Below are positions 25,803 through 34,733 of a stretch of 64,000 nt of DNA, piece after piece. How positions within the stretch are numbered: the stretch's first letter is position 1; each line of letters starts with the position of its first letter. This stretch comes from HGM13233 sp964478515 (GTDB lineage Bacteria > Bacillota > Clostridia > Oscillospirales > Ruminococcaceae). The notes under the pieces were generated by a model. It saw only the letters and a program-made list of their open reading frames with translations. It searched no databases and was not told the DNA's origin. Both the position numbers and the translations under genes were made by a program. The stretch is taken from NCBI GenBank assembly GCA_964478515.1, contig CAYZIL010000005.1, positions 12,267 through 76,266 of the forward strand. The letters run 5' to 3'.

Positions 25803-26432
25803 ATGGCTGAAACGAAAAAAACTGCAGCTGGCGTGAAGACCGAGGCTGTGGAAAAGAAGACGGCGACAAAGGCCGCCGCGACCGAGACCAAGACCGCAAA
25901 AAAGCCGGCCGCTGCCAAGACCGAGACCAAGACCGAGAAACCGGCCGCTGCTAAGAGCACTGCCAAAACTGCGGCAAAGCCGGCTGCTAAGACAGCGACA
26001 AAGTCCGCCGCCAAGACGACGGCCCAAAAGGCTGCCGAGCCCGCAAAGGCTGCGGAAAAAGAAACCAAGCCCGCGGCGAAACCCGCCGCGAAAAAGGCAG
26101 AAACTAAACCGGCCGCGAAAAAGGCCGAGCCCAAAACGACCGCCAAAAAGGCCGAGTCCAAGCCCGCCGCCAAGGCAGCGAAGACCGCCGAAAGCGGCAA
26201 AGTTGTCAAGGTCGGCGCTGCGAGTGCCGCCAAAGAGGAGAAGATCCCCGCCGGCAGCATCAAGATCCGCCTTGCACATGGCTTTTCCGGACGGCTCGAC
26301 AAACATATCGCCACCGCCAAATCGCTTGGTCTTCGCAAGATAGGCGATGTTACGGTACAGCCGGACAACGCCGCCACCAGAGGCAAGGTCGCTCAGATCT
26401 GCCACATGGTCGAGATAGTCAAGACCAAGTAA
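25803..26432 (+). CDS. rpmD: 50S ribosomal protein L30 with long Ala/Lys-rich N-terminal extension
   Basis: The product is 209 residues, about 3.5 times a normal L30. Residues 148-209 are a complete L30 domain (SIKIRLAHGFSGR, then HIATAKSLGLRKIGDVTVQP and the ICHMVEIVKTK end). Residues 1-147 are low-complexity Ala, Lys, Thr, Pro and Glu, with repeats of the form KPAAKKAE, like histone H1 or mycobacterial HupB tails. The start has AAGGAG eight bases upstream, and no ATG, GTG or TTG with a ribosome site lies directly before the L30 domain, so the extension should be translated. Position between rpsE and rplO is canonical. The extension may bind rRNA or DNA; no function is shown. Confidence 0.93.
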   Translation: MAETKKTAAGVKTEAVEKKTATKAAATETKTAKKPAAAKTETKTEKPAAAKSTAKTAAKPAAKTATKSAAKTTAQKAAEPAKAAEKETKPAAKPAAKKAETKPAAKKAEPKTTAKKAESKPAAKAAKTAESGKVVKVGAASAAKEEKIPAGSIKIRLAHGFSGRLDKHIATAKSLGLRKIGDVTVQPDNAATRGKVAQICHMVEIVKTK

Positions 26433-26445
26433 GGAGGAAGTAATC

Positions 26446-26976
26446 ATGATGCTGCAAGAACTGCAGCCCGCCAAGGGCGCAAACCGCGACGTCAAGCGCA
26501 AGGGACGCGGCGCGGGTTCGGGCAACGGCAAAACGGCCGGCTACGGCCACAAAGGCCAGCTCGCCCGTTCCGGCCACAAGGGCGCTTACTTCGAGGGCGG
26601 CCAGCTGCCGCTGGTACGCCGTCTGCCCAAGCGCGGGTTTGTGAATATTTTTGCTACTGAATATGCCGTCATCAACGTCGGTGACCTTGAGCGCTTTGAA
26701 AAGGGCGCGGTCGTCGACACCGACGCCGTCATCAACAGCGGTCTTATAAAAAAGCCGTTGGACGGTATTAAGGTGCTCGGTAACGGCGAACTTACCAAAC
26801 CGCTGACAGTGAAATTAGCGAAATTCTCCGCCTCGGCTGTCAAAAAGATAGAAGCGGCCGGCGGCAAGGTGGAAAAAGTTGGCGAGCCCGAGCAAGAGCA
26901 AGCCGGAAAGGTCAAAACGGCCAAGAAAGCAGCTAAAAGCGCCGATCCTACCGATAAAAAAGGCGAGGTGAAGTAA
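26446..26976 (+). CDS. rplO: 50S ribosomal protein L15
   Basis: L15 is present in full (LQELQPAKGANRDVKRKGRG, GSGNGKTAGYGHKGQ, GGQLPLVRRLPKRGF, VKKIEAAGG). At 176 residues it is longer than the usual 145-150, because a charged tail with AKKAAKSA follows residue 147; this echoes the Ala/Lys-rich extension of the neighbouring L30. Confidence 0.96.
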   Translation: MMLQELQPAKGANRDVKRKGRGAGSGNGKTAGYGHKGQLARSGHKGAYFEGGQLPLVRRLPKRGFVNIFATEYAVINVGDLERFEKGAVVDTDAVINSGLIKKPLDGIKVLGNGELTKPLTVKLAKFSASAVKKIEAAGGKVEKVGEPEQEQAGKVKTAKKAAKSADPTDKKGEVK

Positions 26977-26977
26977 C

Positions 26978-28291
26978 GTGTTCCGCACTTTTATCAACGC
27001 CTGGAAGATCGAGGATCTGCGGCGGAAGATGCTCTTCACGCTGTTTATCCTGCTAATCTTCCGTCTGGGCGCGGCAATAGTCGTGCCGTTTATAGACGCG
27101 ACAGTGTTCCAGCAGGAACTGACCTCCAACACCACCACAATCTTCAGCTTTTTTGATATGATGACCGGCGGCAGCTTTTCGCAAGCAACGCTGTTCGCGC
27201 TGTCGGTAACACCGTACATCAACGCGTCCATCATCATCAACCTGCTGCAGGTCGTTATCCCGGCGCTGGAGCGCATGGCCAAAGAGGGCGAAGAGGGCCG
27301 CAAGAAGATCAACAAGATCACCCGCTACACGGCGGTCGGCATTTCGTTCGCACTGGCTGTTGTCTACTACTTCCTGGTCAAAAACAAGGGAGCGCTGATG
27401 TACACCGAGGGCTTCGCAAGATGGTTCTCAATGGCGGTCATTGTGCTTTCGTTTACGGCCGGCGCCATTTTGCTGATGTGGCTGGGCGAACAAATTGACA
27501 CCAACGGCATCGGCAACGGCATTTCGATACTTATCTTCACTGGTATCATTTCCAACCTGTTCAATGTTTTCCCGCAGATAGTCACCTACTTCAAATATGC
27601 AGCCGGCACCTATAGCGAGAGTACCGCGGCTATGCCGCAGTTCTACATTCTCATCCCGCTGGTGATACTGATATTCGCGGCGATGTTCGTGCTCATAGTC
27701 TTCATGAACGGCTCTGAGCGCCGCATCCCCATCCAGTACGCCAAGCGAGTGGTCGGCCGCAAAATGTACGGTGGTCAGAGCACACATTTCCCGATAAAGG
27801 TCAACAACACAGGCGTGCTGCCGGTTATTTTTGCCTCGGCACTGCTGTCGCTGCCGGCCACAATAAAGGAAGTGTTCAACATCACCGGCGGCTGGGGCAG
27901 CTTTTTGGGCTGGTTCAGTCCTGACAACTGGGGCTACGCCATACTGTACGCGGTGTTTATTATGGGCTTCAACTTCTTCTATGTTGCGGTTCAGTACAAC
28001 CCGATACAGATCGCCAACGACCTGCGCAAGAACAGCGGCATGATTCCCGGCATCCGTCCGGGCCAGCCGACGTCGGCGTACATTCAAAGAGTGCTCAACC
28101 GCATCACGATGATCGGCGGCATTTTCCTGGTAATAGTGGCAGTGACGCCGATAGTCCTTGCCAAACTGACGCAGATAAATGTTTCCCTGGGCGGCACTTC
28201 GGTGCTGATTATAGTCGGTGTTGCGCTGGAAGTTTCGCAGACGCTCGACTCCTATATGCTGATGCGTCATCACAAGGGTTTCCTGGAATAA
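26978..28291 (+). CDS. secY: Protein translocase subunit SecY
   Basis: The 437-residue integral membrane protein has ten predicted membrane segments, MTGGSFSQATLFALSVTPYINASI around the plug and TM2 (split over residues 62-85), GNGISI(LI)F in TM4 and PGIRPGQPT in the C5 loop. It forms the SecYEG channel. The start is a GTG one base after the rplO stop. Confidence 0.97.
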   Translation: MFRTFINAWKIEDLRRKMLFTLFILLIFRLGAAIVVPFIDATVFQQELTSNTTTIFSFFDMMTGGSFSQATLFALSVTPYINASIIINLLQVVIPALERMAKEGEEGRKKINKITRYTAVGISFALAVVYYFLVKNKGALMYTEGFARWFSMAVIVLSFTAGAILLMWLGEQIDTNGIGNGISILIFTGIISNLFNVFPQIVTYFKYAAGTYSESTAAMPQFYILIPLVILIFAAMFVLIVFMNGSERRIPIQYAKRVVGRKMYGGQSTHFPIKVNNTGVLPVIFASALLSLPATIKEVFNITGGWGSFLGWFSPDNWGYAILYAVFIMGFNFFYVAVQYNPIQIANDLRKNSGMIPGIRPGQPTSAYIQRVLNRITMIGGIFLVIVAVTPIVLAKLTQINVSLGGTSVLIIVGVALEVSQTLDSYMLMRHHKGFLE

Positions 28292-28303
28292 GGTGATTTG
28301 GCA

Positions 28304-28942
28304 ATGAATCTCATTTTACTGGGCGCGCCGGGTGCCGGAAAAGGCACCCAGGCCGAGCTCATATCCCAGCGGCTGTCGGTGCCGACCATAAGCACCGGCA
28401 ACATCCTGCGCGAGGCGATTAAAAACGGCACTGAGCTGGGGACAAAAGCTAAGTCCTTTATGGACGAAGGCGAACTTGTCCCGGATGAGGTCATAATCGG
28501 CATCATCAAGCAGCGCCTCGCTCAGGAGGACTGCCGCGGCGGCTTTATTTTGGACGGCGTACCGCGCACCGTCGCCCAGGCCGAGGCTCTTAAAACAATG
28601 GGCATCGGCATAGATTACGCAATAAATATTGATGTGCGCGACGAGCAGATCATTGAGCGAATGTCGGGACGCAGAGTCTGCTCGAAATGCGCGGCGCCTT
28701 ACCACCTGCGGAGCAATCCGCCAAAGGCCGAGGGCGTGTGCGACAAGTGCGGCGCGGTGCTGATAACGCGCGACGACGATTTGCCCGACACGGTGAGAGA
28801 GCGCCTGCACGTTTACCACGCGCAGACAGAACCGCTCATCGAATACTATCAGAAAGCCGGCAAGTTGCGCACGGTCGACGGCAGCGGCGATATCACTGAC
28901 ATAACCCGAGCAATTTTTGCCGCTATCGAGGGTAGACTGTGA
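28304..28942 (+). CDS. adk: Adenylate kinase
   Basis: The ATG at 28304 lies eight bases after AAGGTG and gives MNLILLGAPGAGKGTQAE with the P-loop at residues 7-15; product 212 residues. The lid has a Cys4 zinc site (CSKC...CDKCG), usual in Gram-positive enzymes. DGVPRT replaces the more common DGFPRT in the AMP site. Catalyses ATP + AMP = 2 ADP. The stop overlaps map by GTGA. Confidence 0.97.
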   Translation: MNLILLGAPGAGKGTQAELISQRLSVPTISTGNILREAIKNGTELGTKAKSFMDEGELVPDEVIIGIIKQRLAQEDCRGGFILDGVPRTVAQAEALKTMGIGIDYAINIDVRDEQIIERMSGRRVCSKCAAPYHLRSNPPKAEGVCDKCGAVLITRDDDLPDTVRERLHVYHAQTEPLIEYYQKAGKLRTVDGSGDITDITRAIFAAIEGRL

Positions 28943-29688
28943 TAGAGCTTAAAAACCAAAAGGAAATAGATAAAATGCGCCGCGCGGGCGCGATAAGCGC
29001 CGGCGCACTGCGAATTGCCAAAGAGGCCCTGAAGGTCGGGACCACCACCGCGGCCATCGACCGGGCAGTAAGGCAATATATAGAATCGCAGGGCGCACGA
29101 CCCTCTTTCCTCAACTACGACGGCTTTCCCGCCAGTGCGTGCATCTCCATCAACGAGGAGATAATCCACGGCATCCCGGGAGACCGGATCATTCGCGAGG
29201 GCGACATAGTCAGCGTCGATGTGGGCGCGGTCTGGGGCGGATATAACGGCGACAACGCCGCTACGTTCGGCGTCGGCCGCATTAGTCCCGAAGCCCAGCG
29301 GCTGCTCGACGTGACTGAAAAAGCGCTCGAGTTAGGTATAGCGGCGGCTGTCAGCGGCAACCGTCTTGGCGACATCGGCTTTGCGATACAGAGCTATGTC
29401 GAGAGCAACGGCTGCTCGGTGGTAAAGGAATACATCGGTCACGGCGTCGGCAGGGATTTGCACGAAGAGCCGGAAGTGCCCAACTACGGTCGTGCCGGAC
29501 ACGGCGCGCGGCTGGTGCCGGGCATGACGATAGCCATTGAACCGATGGTAAACTTAGGGACAGACGCCTGCCGCAGATGTGCCAACGGCTGGACAGTTGT
29601 TACGGCCGACGGCAAACTTTCCGCCCACTTTGAAAACTCGGTGGCAATAACCGGCGGCGCAAGACCGCTGATACTCACCGCCGAATAG
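28939..29688 (+). CDS. map: Methionine aminopeptidase, type I
   Basis: The 249-residue enzyme removes initiator Met. Metal ligands are visible as SVDVGAVWGGYNGDNAATF (two Asp, split here), GHGVGRDLHEEPEVPNYG (His), IEPM (Glu) and the final SAHFENSVAIT (Glu). The GTG start is embedded in the adk stop. Confidence 0.97.
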   Translation: MIELKNQKEIDKMRRAGAISAGALRIAKEALKVGTTTAAIDRAVRQYIESQGARPSFLNYDGFPASACISINEEIIHGIPGDRIIREGDIVSVDVGAVWGGYNGDNAATFGVGRISPEAQRLLDVTEKALELGIAAAVSGNRLGDIGFAIQSYVESNGCSVVKEYIGHGVGRDLHEEPEVPNYGRAGHGARLVPGMTIAIEPMVNLGTDACRRCANGWTVVTADGKLSAHFENSVAITGGARPLILTAE

Positions 29689-29698
29689 GAGGCCGGGA

Positions 29699-29950
29699 GT
29701 GGAAATCACTGTAAATTCCGCGGTCTGCTCCAAAGCAGGCAGAGACAAGGGCCGCTTTTTCGCGGTGCTGGCGCTGGAGGGCGAATATGCTCTAATTGCC
29801 GACGGCATGCTCAGAAAGCTGGCCAAACCAAAACGCAAAAAGCTCAAGCACCTGGCGGCGACGACAACTGTTTTCGCGGCCGAGGACATCGAGAGCGACA
29901 GCAAGCTTTGCGCCGCGATTAAGTCGCGATACGCAAGACCGAGACCTTGA
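29699..29950 (+). CDS. KOW-domain RNA-binding protein (L14e-like)
   Basis: This 83-residue basic protein starts at a GTG after AGGAGG. It has the pattern VCSKAGRDKGRFFAVL of a KOW motif, then LRKLAKPKRKKLKHL. Small KOW proteins of this kind, annotated as ribosomal L14e/L6e/L27e-like, sit between map and infA in many Clostridia and Bacilli. It probably binds RNA on the ribosome, but the role is not established. Confidence 0.85.
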   Translation: MEITVNSAVCSKAGRDKGRFFAVLALEGEYALIADGMLRKLAKPKRKKLKHLAATTTVFAAEDIESDSKLCAAIKSRYARPRP

Positions 29951-29966
29951 CAGAGGAGGGAACGCT

Positions 29967-30185
29967 GTGTCGAAAGAAGATATGCTCGAGGTCGAGGGGA
30001 TCGTCCGTGAGGTAATGCCCAACGCGATGTTTCTCGTCGAACTCCAGAACAAACACACAATCACCGCCCACATTTCCGGCAAGCTGCGGATGAACTACAT
30101 TCGCATTCTCGTCGGGGACAAGGTCACGGTGGAGATGTCGCCGTACGACCTGACAAAGGGCCGTATAACATGGCGCACAAAATAA
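29967..30185 (+). CDS. infA: Translation initiation factor IF-1
   Basis: The 72-residue OB-fold protein starts at GTG 29967, after GAGGAGGG: SKEDMLEVEGIVREVMPNAMF, then HISGKLRMNYIRIL and VEMSPYDLTKGRITWR, all diagnostic. The frame is open upstream but that part overlaps the KOW gene and lacks a ribosome site. Confidence 0.97.
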   Translation: MSKEDMLEVEGIVREVMPNAMFLVELQNKHTITAHISGKLRMNYIRILVGDKVTVEMSPYDLTKGRITWRTK

Positions 30186-30210
30186 GCGCTAAAACGATGG
30201 AGGTATCATC

Positions 30211-30324
30211 ATGAAGGTTCGTCCTTCCGTAAAGCCCATGTGCGAAAAGTGCAAGATCATCAAACGTAACGGCCGGGTGATGGTCATCTGCAAAAATCCG
30301 AAACACAAACAGCGCCAGGGTTAA
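30211..30324 (+). CDS. rpmJ: 50S ribosomal protein L36
   Basis: A 37-residue gene in the 161-base space between infA and rpsM. It reads MKVRPSVKPMCEKCKIIKR, then GRVMVICKNPKHKQRQG: the zinc-ribbon C-x2-C...C-x4-H form of L36. GATGGAGG lies before the ATG. Confidence 0.97.
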   Translation: MKVRPSVKPMCEKCKIIKRNGRVMVICKNPKHKQRQG

Positions 30325-30346
30325 GGCGCTCAACTGGAGGTAAAAT

Positions 30347-30715
30347 ATGGCGCGTATTGCCGGTGTCGATCTGCCCAGAGACAAGCGGGTCGAAGCGGGA
30401 CTTACCTATATCTTCGGTATAGGTGCGAGCACCGCAAAGAAAATTTTAGCGGAGACTGGCGTTGACCCCAACATCCGGGTCAAAGATCTCGGCGACGACG
30501 ACGTCGCCAAACTGCGCGAGTACATCGATAAGAATCTCTCGGTCGAGGGCGACTTGCGCCGCAACGTGGCGCTGGACATCAAACGGCTTGTGGAGATACA
30601 GTGCTATCGCGGTATCCGCCATCGCAAAGGACTGCCCGTGCGCGGCCAGCGTTCCAAGACGAATGCCCGCACCCGCAAGGGTCCGAAGAGAACCATAGCC
30701 AACAAGAAGAAATAA
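30347..30715 (+). CDS. rpsM: 30S ribosomal protein S13
   Basis: The 122-residue protein starts ARIAGVDLPRDKRVE, has the helix-two-turns-helix GIGASTAKKIL and the basic RGQRSKTNARTRKGPKRT tail that contacts the P-site tRNA. Confidence 0.98.
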   Translation: MARIAGVDLPRDKRVEAGLTYIFGIGASTAKKILAETGVDPNIRVKDLGDDDVAKLREYIDKNLSVEGDLRRNVALDIKRLVEIQCYRGIRHRKGLPVRGQRSKTNARTRKGPKRTIANKKK

Positions 30716-30730
30716 GGAAAGGAAATAGAA

Positions 30731-31141
30731 ATGGCGGCTAAAACGACCAAAAAGACTGCCGGCACCGCTACTCGCAAACGCCGTGAGCGCAAGAATATTG
30801 AGCGCGGCGCTGCCCACATTCAGTCTTCGTTCAACAATACAATAGTCACTATCACCGACGTAAACGGTAATGCCTTGTCATGGGCGAGCGCCGGCGGACT
30901 CGGTTTCCGCGGCTCGCGCAAGTCGACGCCTTTCGCAGCACAGCAAGCGGCAGAAGTCGCAGCTAAAGCGGCGATGGAGCACGGCCTTAAAACCGTGGAA
31001 GTCTATGTTAAGGGACCCGGCTCCGGGCGCGAGGCAGCTATCCGCGCTTTGCAGGCGGCCGGTCTGGAGGTTAATATGATCAAGGACGTAACCCCCATTC
31101 CCCACAACGGCTGCCGTCCGCCCAAAAGACGGCGCGTATAA
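30731..31141 (+). CDS. rpsK: 30S ribosomal protein S11
   Basis: The 136-residue protein has IQSSFNNTIVTITD, GFRGSRKSTPFAAQ and the DVTPIPHNGCRPPKRRRV end (split), all typical of S11 on the platform. The first 20 residues are Lys/Thr/Ala-rich, as is common. Confidence 0.98.
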   Translation: MAAKTTKKTAGTATRKRRERKNIERGAAHIQSSFNNTIVTITDVNGNALSWASAGGLGFRGSRKSTPFAAQQAAEVAAKAAMEHGLKTVEVYVKGPGSGREAAIRALQAAGLEVNMIKDVTPIPHNGCRPPKRRRV

Positions 31142-31160
31142 TTAAGGAGGAAGCTACAAT

Positions 31161-31784
31161 ATGGCAAGATATACCGGTGCAGTATGCAGATTTTGCCGCA
31201 GAGAGGGCCAGAAGCTCTTTTTGAAAGGCGATCGCTGCTACTCGGAGAAGTGCTCGTTTAACCACCGCAGCTACGCGCCCGGCCAGCACGGACAGGCGCG
31301 TGCCAGAAAGCCGTCGGAATACGGAATGCAGTTGCGTGAAAAGCAGAAGGCCCGCCGCTATTACGGCGTGCTGGAAAGCCAGTTCCGCAAGTATTTCGAA
31401 ATGGCAGACCGCAAACAGGGCGTTACGGGCGAAAACCTGCTTAGGATCCTTGAAAGCAGGATGGATAATTTCGTCTATCGCGCGGGATTTGCAAATTCCC
31501 GCAGCGAGGCCCGTCAGCTGGTCACCCATCGCCACTATCTCGTAAATGGCAAGATAGTCAACGTTCCGTCCTATCTGCTTAAAGAGGGCGATGTAGTTTC
31601 TGTCAGAAAGACAGACAACGAAAAGCTTAAACAGGCGGTCGAGGCCAATTCCGCGCGCCCGAAACCGGCGTGGATGAGCGTCGACGGCGAAAAAATGTCC
31701 GCCAAGATCGACAGACTGCCGGAGCGTTCCGAGATTGATTTCGACGTCGCGGAGCACTTCATCGTCGAGCTTTATTCCAAATAA
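31161..31784 (+). CDS. rpsD: 30S ribosomal protein S4
   Basis: The 207-residue S4 carries an N-terminal Cys4 zinc site (CRFC...CYSEKC), the YGMQLREKQKARRYYG block and the S4 RNA-binding domain (RMDNFVYRAGFANSRSEARQ, split). S4 nucleates 30S assembly and often represses the alpha operon. Confidence 0.97.
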   Translation: MARYTGAVCRFCRREGQKLFLKGDRCYSEKCSFNHRSYAPGQHGQARARKPSEYGMQLREKQKARRYYGVLESQFRKYFEMADRKQGVTGENLLRILESRMDNFVYRAGFANSRSEARQLVTHRHYLVNGKIVNVPSYLLKEGDVVSVRKTDNEKLKQAVEANSARPKPAWMSVDGEKMSAKIDRLPERSEIDFDVAEHFIVELYSK

Positions 31785-31862
31785 CCCCCTCGGCACTCAT
31801 TACCGAATTATTGAGAATGCGACCAAGAGCGGGGCTTCCCGCTAGATAAGGAGGGTTACTTA

Positions 31863-32816
31863 GTGTTTGAAATAGAAAAGCCCAAAATCGAGACAGTTGA
31901 AGTTTCCGTCGACGGCGAGTACGGCAAGTTTACCGTTGAGCCGCTGGAGCGCGGATTCGGCACTACTCTGGGCAACAGCCTGCGCCGCGTTCTGCTCTCC
32001 TCGCTGCCTGGCGTCGCCGTTATCGCAATAAAAATTGACGGCGTGCAGCATGAGTTCTCTACCATTGAGGGTATTAAAGAGGACGTTACCGAAATGGTGC
32101 TCAACATTAAGGGCATCGTTGCCAAGCTGCACAGCGACGGACCCAAAACCTACTTTATAGAGGCCGAGGGCGAGTGCGAGGTCACAGCCGGCAGCATTAA
32201 AGCCGACGCTGAGCTGGAAATACTCAACCCGGAACTGCACATTGCCACACTGGGCGAGGGTGCAAAACTCAACATGGAGCTGATTTTTGACCGCGGACGC
32301 GGCTATGTCAGCGCCGACCGTAACAAGCAAAACCCACTGCTGTCCGGTATTGGGATTATCCCTATCGACAGTATCTACACCCCGGTGCTCAAGACGAACT
32401 ACACGGTTGAGAGTACCCGCGTGGGGCAGAGCATAGATTACGACAAACTGACGATGGAAGTCAAAACCGATAAATCCATCAGCGCGCAGGAGGCCGTTTC
32501 GTTCGGCGCGAAGGTCCTGTGCGAGCACCTTAACCTGTTTATGAATCTCAGCGACGACATTATGGATACCGAGATTCTCGTTGAGAAAGACGAAAACACC
32601 AAGGAAAAGGTGCTGGAGATGACCATAGAGGAGCTGGATCTTTCAGTGCGCAGCTTCAACTGCCTGAAACGTGCCGGCATCAATACGGTCGAGGATATAA
32701 CTAACAAGTCTGAGGACGAGATGATGAAGGTCCGCAATCTCGGACGCAAGTCGCTCGAGGAAGTAATCCAAAAGATCGACTCGCTGGGACTGTCCCTTCG
32801 CTCTGACGACGATTAA
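31863..32816 (+). CDS. rpoA: RNA polymerase subunit alpha
   Basis: The 317-residue subunit starts at GTG 31863 after AAGGAGGG. The N-terminal assembly domain has LERGFGTTLGNSLRRVLLSSLPG; a short linker leads to the alpha-CTD with LDLSVRSFNCLKRAGI and the second helix-hairpin block VRNLGRKSLEEV. Length is standard. Confidence 0.98.
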   Translation: MFEIEKPKIETVEVSVDGEYGKFTVEPLERGFGTTLGNSLRRVLLSSLPGVAVIAIKIDGVQHEFSTIEGIKEDVTEMVLNIKGIVAKLHSDGPKTYFIEAEGECEVTAGSIKADAELEILNPELHIATLGEGAKLNMELIFDRGRGYVSADRNKQNPLLSGIGIIPIDSIYTPVLKTNYTVESTRVGQSIDYDKLTMEVKTDKSISAQEAVSFGAKVLCEHLNLFMNLSDDIMDTEILVEKDENTKEKVLEMTIEELDLSVRSFNCLKRAGINTVEDITNKSEDEMMKVRNLGRKSLEEVIQKIDSLGLSLRSDDD

Positions 32817-32833
32817 CAAGGAGAGAAAAAGCT

Positions 32834-33175
32834 ATGCCGGGAACAAGAAAACTGGGCAGAGCCTCCGACCATCGCAAGGCGATGCTTCGCGCCATGGTCA
32901 CCTATCTGCTTGAAAACGGCCGTATCGAAACGACGGTGAGCAGAGCCAAAGAGGTGCGCTCGATGACAGAAAAGATGATAACGCTGGGCAAGGCCGACAA
33001 CCTTGCGGCCAAGCGTCAGGTATATGCCTACGTCACCAAAGAGACCGTTGCCAAAAAGGTCTTTGACGAAGTTGCGCTTACCTACGCCGACCGCGCCGGC
33101 GGCTATACCCGCATCATCAAGACCGGCCCCCGCCGCGGCGACGCGGCCGAGATGGCAATCATCGAGCTGGTCTGA
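32834..33175 (+). CDS. rplQ: 50S ribosomal protein L17
   Basis: The 113-residue last gene of the superoperon has RKLGRASDHRKAMLRAMVTYLL, TTVSRAKEVR and the GGYTRIIKTGPRRGDAAEMAIIEL end (split). A strong terminator follows. Confidence 0.98.
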   Translation: MPGTRKLGRASDHRKAMLRAMVTYLLENGRIETTVSRAKEVRSMTEKMITLGKADNLAAKRQVYAYVTKETVAKKVFDEVALTYADRAGGYTRIIKTGPRRGDAAEMAIIELV

Positions 33176-33194
33176 ACAGCAAAAAATTATAAAA

Positions 33195-33232
33195 AGAGCA
33201 GTGTGCAGGAAACTTGCGCACTGCTCTTTTTT
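33195..33232 (+). terminator. Terminator of the ribosomal superoperon
   Basis: AGAGCAGTGTGC pairs with GCGCACTGCTCT around AGGAAACTT, followed by six Ts. Confidence 0.93.
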
Positions 33233-33336
33233 GCATTGGTTATGTTTTGAGCGTTAAGGGTATTTTCACACAGCCGCGCGTGCCAAAAGCCGGCAAAAAC
33301 GCGCCGAGGGCAGTGCAGGCGAAGTAAACCTGCAAA

Positions 33337-33371
33337 ATAGAAAAGCTGCGGCGTCGTCAGACGTCGCAGCT
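33337..33371 (-). terminator. Terminator of the zinc-ribbon protein gene
   Basis: On the minus strand AGCTGCGACGTC pairs with GACGCCGCAGCT around TGAC and is followed by TTTCTATTTT. It lies about 55 bases past the stop at 33426. Confidence 0.8.
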
Positions 33372-33425
33372 GATTATTGGGAATATATTGCGCGACAACC
33401 GTACTTATTGTTTTCGGCTTTGCAC

Positions 33426-34733
33426 TCAGCGGCCGAAGTAGGACTCCACGTCGTCGGCGGTGTTGCCGACATAGTAAAATACCCGTTCGGTGCTGTTCTC
33501 GTCGGTGACGGTTATGCGGTTGGAAGCGCGCTCGGCAAGGTCAATGCTTAGCGTCATTGTCCGGTAAATTGAGGAGACAAGGTTGCCGCGCGAGTCGTAG
33601 CACGACTCGTCGTAATACTCGTAATTAACACTGAGCAAAAACGTGGTGGTGCCTGTCTCTACTATTTTTGTAATTTGCGAGGCGGCGGAGCCGGCCTCGG
33701 TAAAATAGACGTCGTAGGTGACGTAGTGGGTGCTGCCGACAGTGGAAAAGTGTAAATACAGATAGGGCGACGAGTTGCTTTGGCAGAACCAGTAACCGTT
33801 GTTGACGACGCTGTAAAACTGGTCGACGGTGAGCTGCTGCGTTGATTGAGTCGGCGTCTGCTCGCTGCCGCTGAGCGCGGTGACGACGCTGACTTCTACA
33901 GTGCCCTCGTAAACTATGCCGTCGGAGTCGCGCACGGTGTAGCTGACGCCGTACGTGCCGAGGACGCCGATTTTCAAGTCGGCGTAGTCGGTCAGCGAAC
34001 AGGTAGTGTATTTTGTGCCGCGGCGGTTGTAGGCGGCAATTATTGCCGCTTCAATGTCGGTGCGGTAAGTAGTGGAATTCAGCAGGACCTCGACGCCCGA
34101 CAGCGACCCGGCCTGTGGCGTCTGGTCTTCGGTCGGCTCAGGTTCAGGTGCGTCGCTTTTGTCGGAAAAGCCGCCGCATATGGCAATAATGCCGACGACA
34201 ATTACCGCGAGCGCCACAGTGCACCCGGTGATGAGCACAGCCAGCTTTTTGCGGCTGAGCGGCTGCCGTTTCGGCTTAGGCGGCGCGGGGGATATTTTGG
34301 GGACCGGCTGCGGTTTGGGCGTCGGCTTGGGCTGCGGTTTTGGTGTGGAAGCGGCGGCCGGCGCGACAGGGTGCACGGCTCTGCTGCCGTCAGCAAAGCG
34401 CTTGCTGCTTGCGGCAGTTATGCCGGCGGCGTCGGCGTCGGGAACTTCGTAATACTCGCCGGTATCGCTGCTGACGGTGCGGGAATCGTCCGTAAAGGGC
34501 AGGTCCACATAGGGCTTGGTGTCGCGCAGGCTGACGGGAGAATCCTCGTCTTCGGCGCGTATAATGCGGCGCTCGCTGTTTGTGTTGTTATCTGCCGCGG
34601 CAGCGCTGTCTTTTGCGGCGGCGTCAACGCCGCTTTCGGCTTGAGCCTCGTCGCGCCGCAGTACGGCGCCGCAGCTAAAACAATAGCGGTCGTCGTCCGC
34701 GTTGGCTTTGCCGCATTTTGTACAATAGATCAA
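33426..34733 (-). CDS. Zinc-ribbon membrane protein of unknown function
   Basis: I place the start at the TTG at 34733, eight bases after GGAGG, giving MIYCTKCGKANADDDRYCFSCG, an N-terminal zinc ribbon (CTKC...CFSC), and about 435 residues. A low-complexity region with PKPQPKPTPKPQP repeats leads to one membrane helix (ITGCTVALAVIVVGIIAICGG). The extracytoplasmic part has an Ig-like beta region and a C-terminal domain with SPYLYLHFSTVGS. This is the layout of TcaA/YvbJ-like proteins: cytoplasmic zinc ribbon, single helix, external sensor or binding domain. Function is unknown. Two more proteins of this layout occur at 47.3 and 48.2 kb. Confidence 0.8.
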   Translation of the reverse strand: MIYCTKCGKANADDDRYCFSCGAVLRRDEAQAESGVDAAAKDSAAAADNNTNSERRIIRAEDEDSPVSLRDTKPYVDLPFTDDSRTVSSDTGEYYEVPDADAAGITAASSKRFADGSRAVHPVAPAAASTPKPQPKPTPKPQPVPKISPAPPKPKRQPLSRKKLAVLITGCTVALAVIVVGIIAICGGFSDKSDAPEPEPTEDQTPQAGSLSGVEVLLNSTTYRTDIEAAIIAAYNRRGTKYTTCSLTDYADLKIGVLGTYGVSYTVRDSDGIVYEGTVEVSVVTALSGSEQTPTQSTQQLTVDQFYSVVNNGYWFCQSNSSPYLYLHFSTVGSTHYVTYDVYFTEAGSAASQITKIVETGTTTFLLSVNYEYYDESCYDSRGNLVSSIYRTMTLSIDLAERASNRITVTDENSTERVFYYVGNTADDVESYFGR

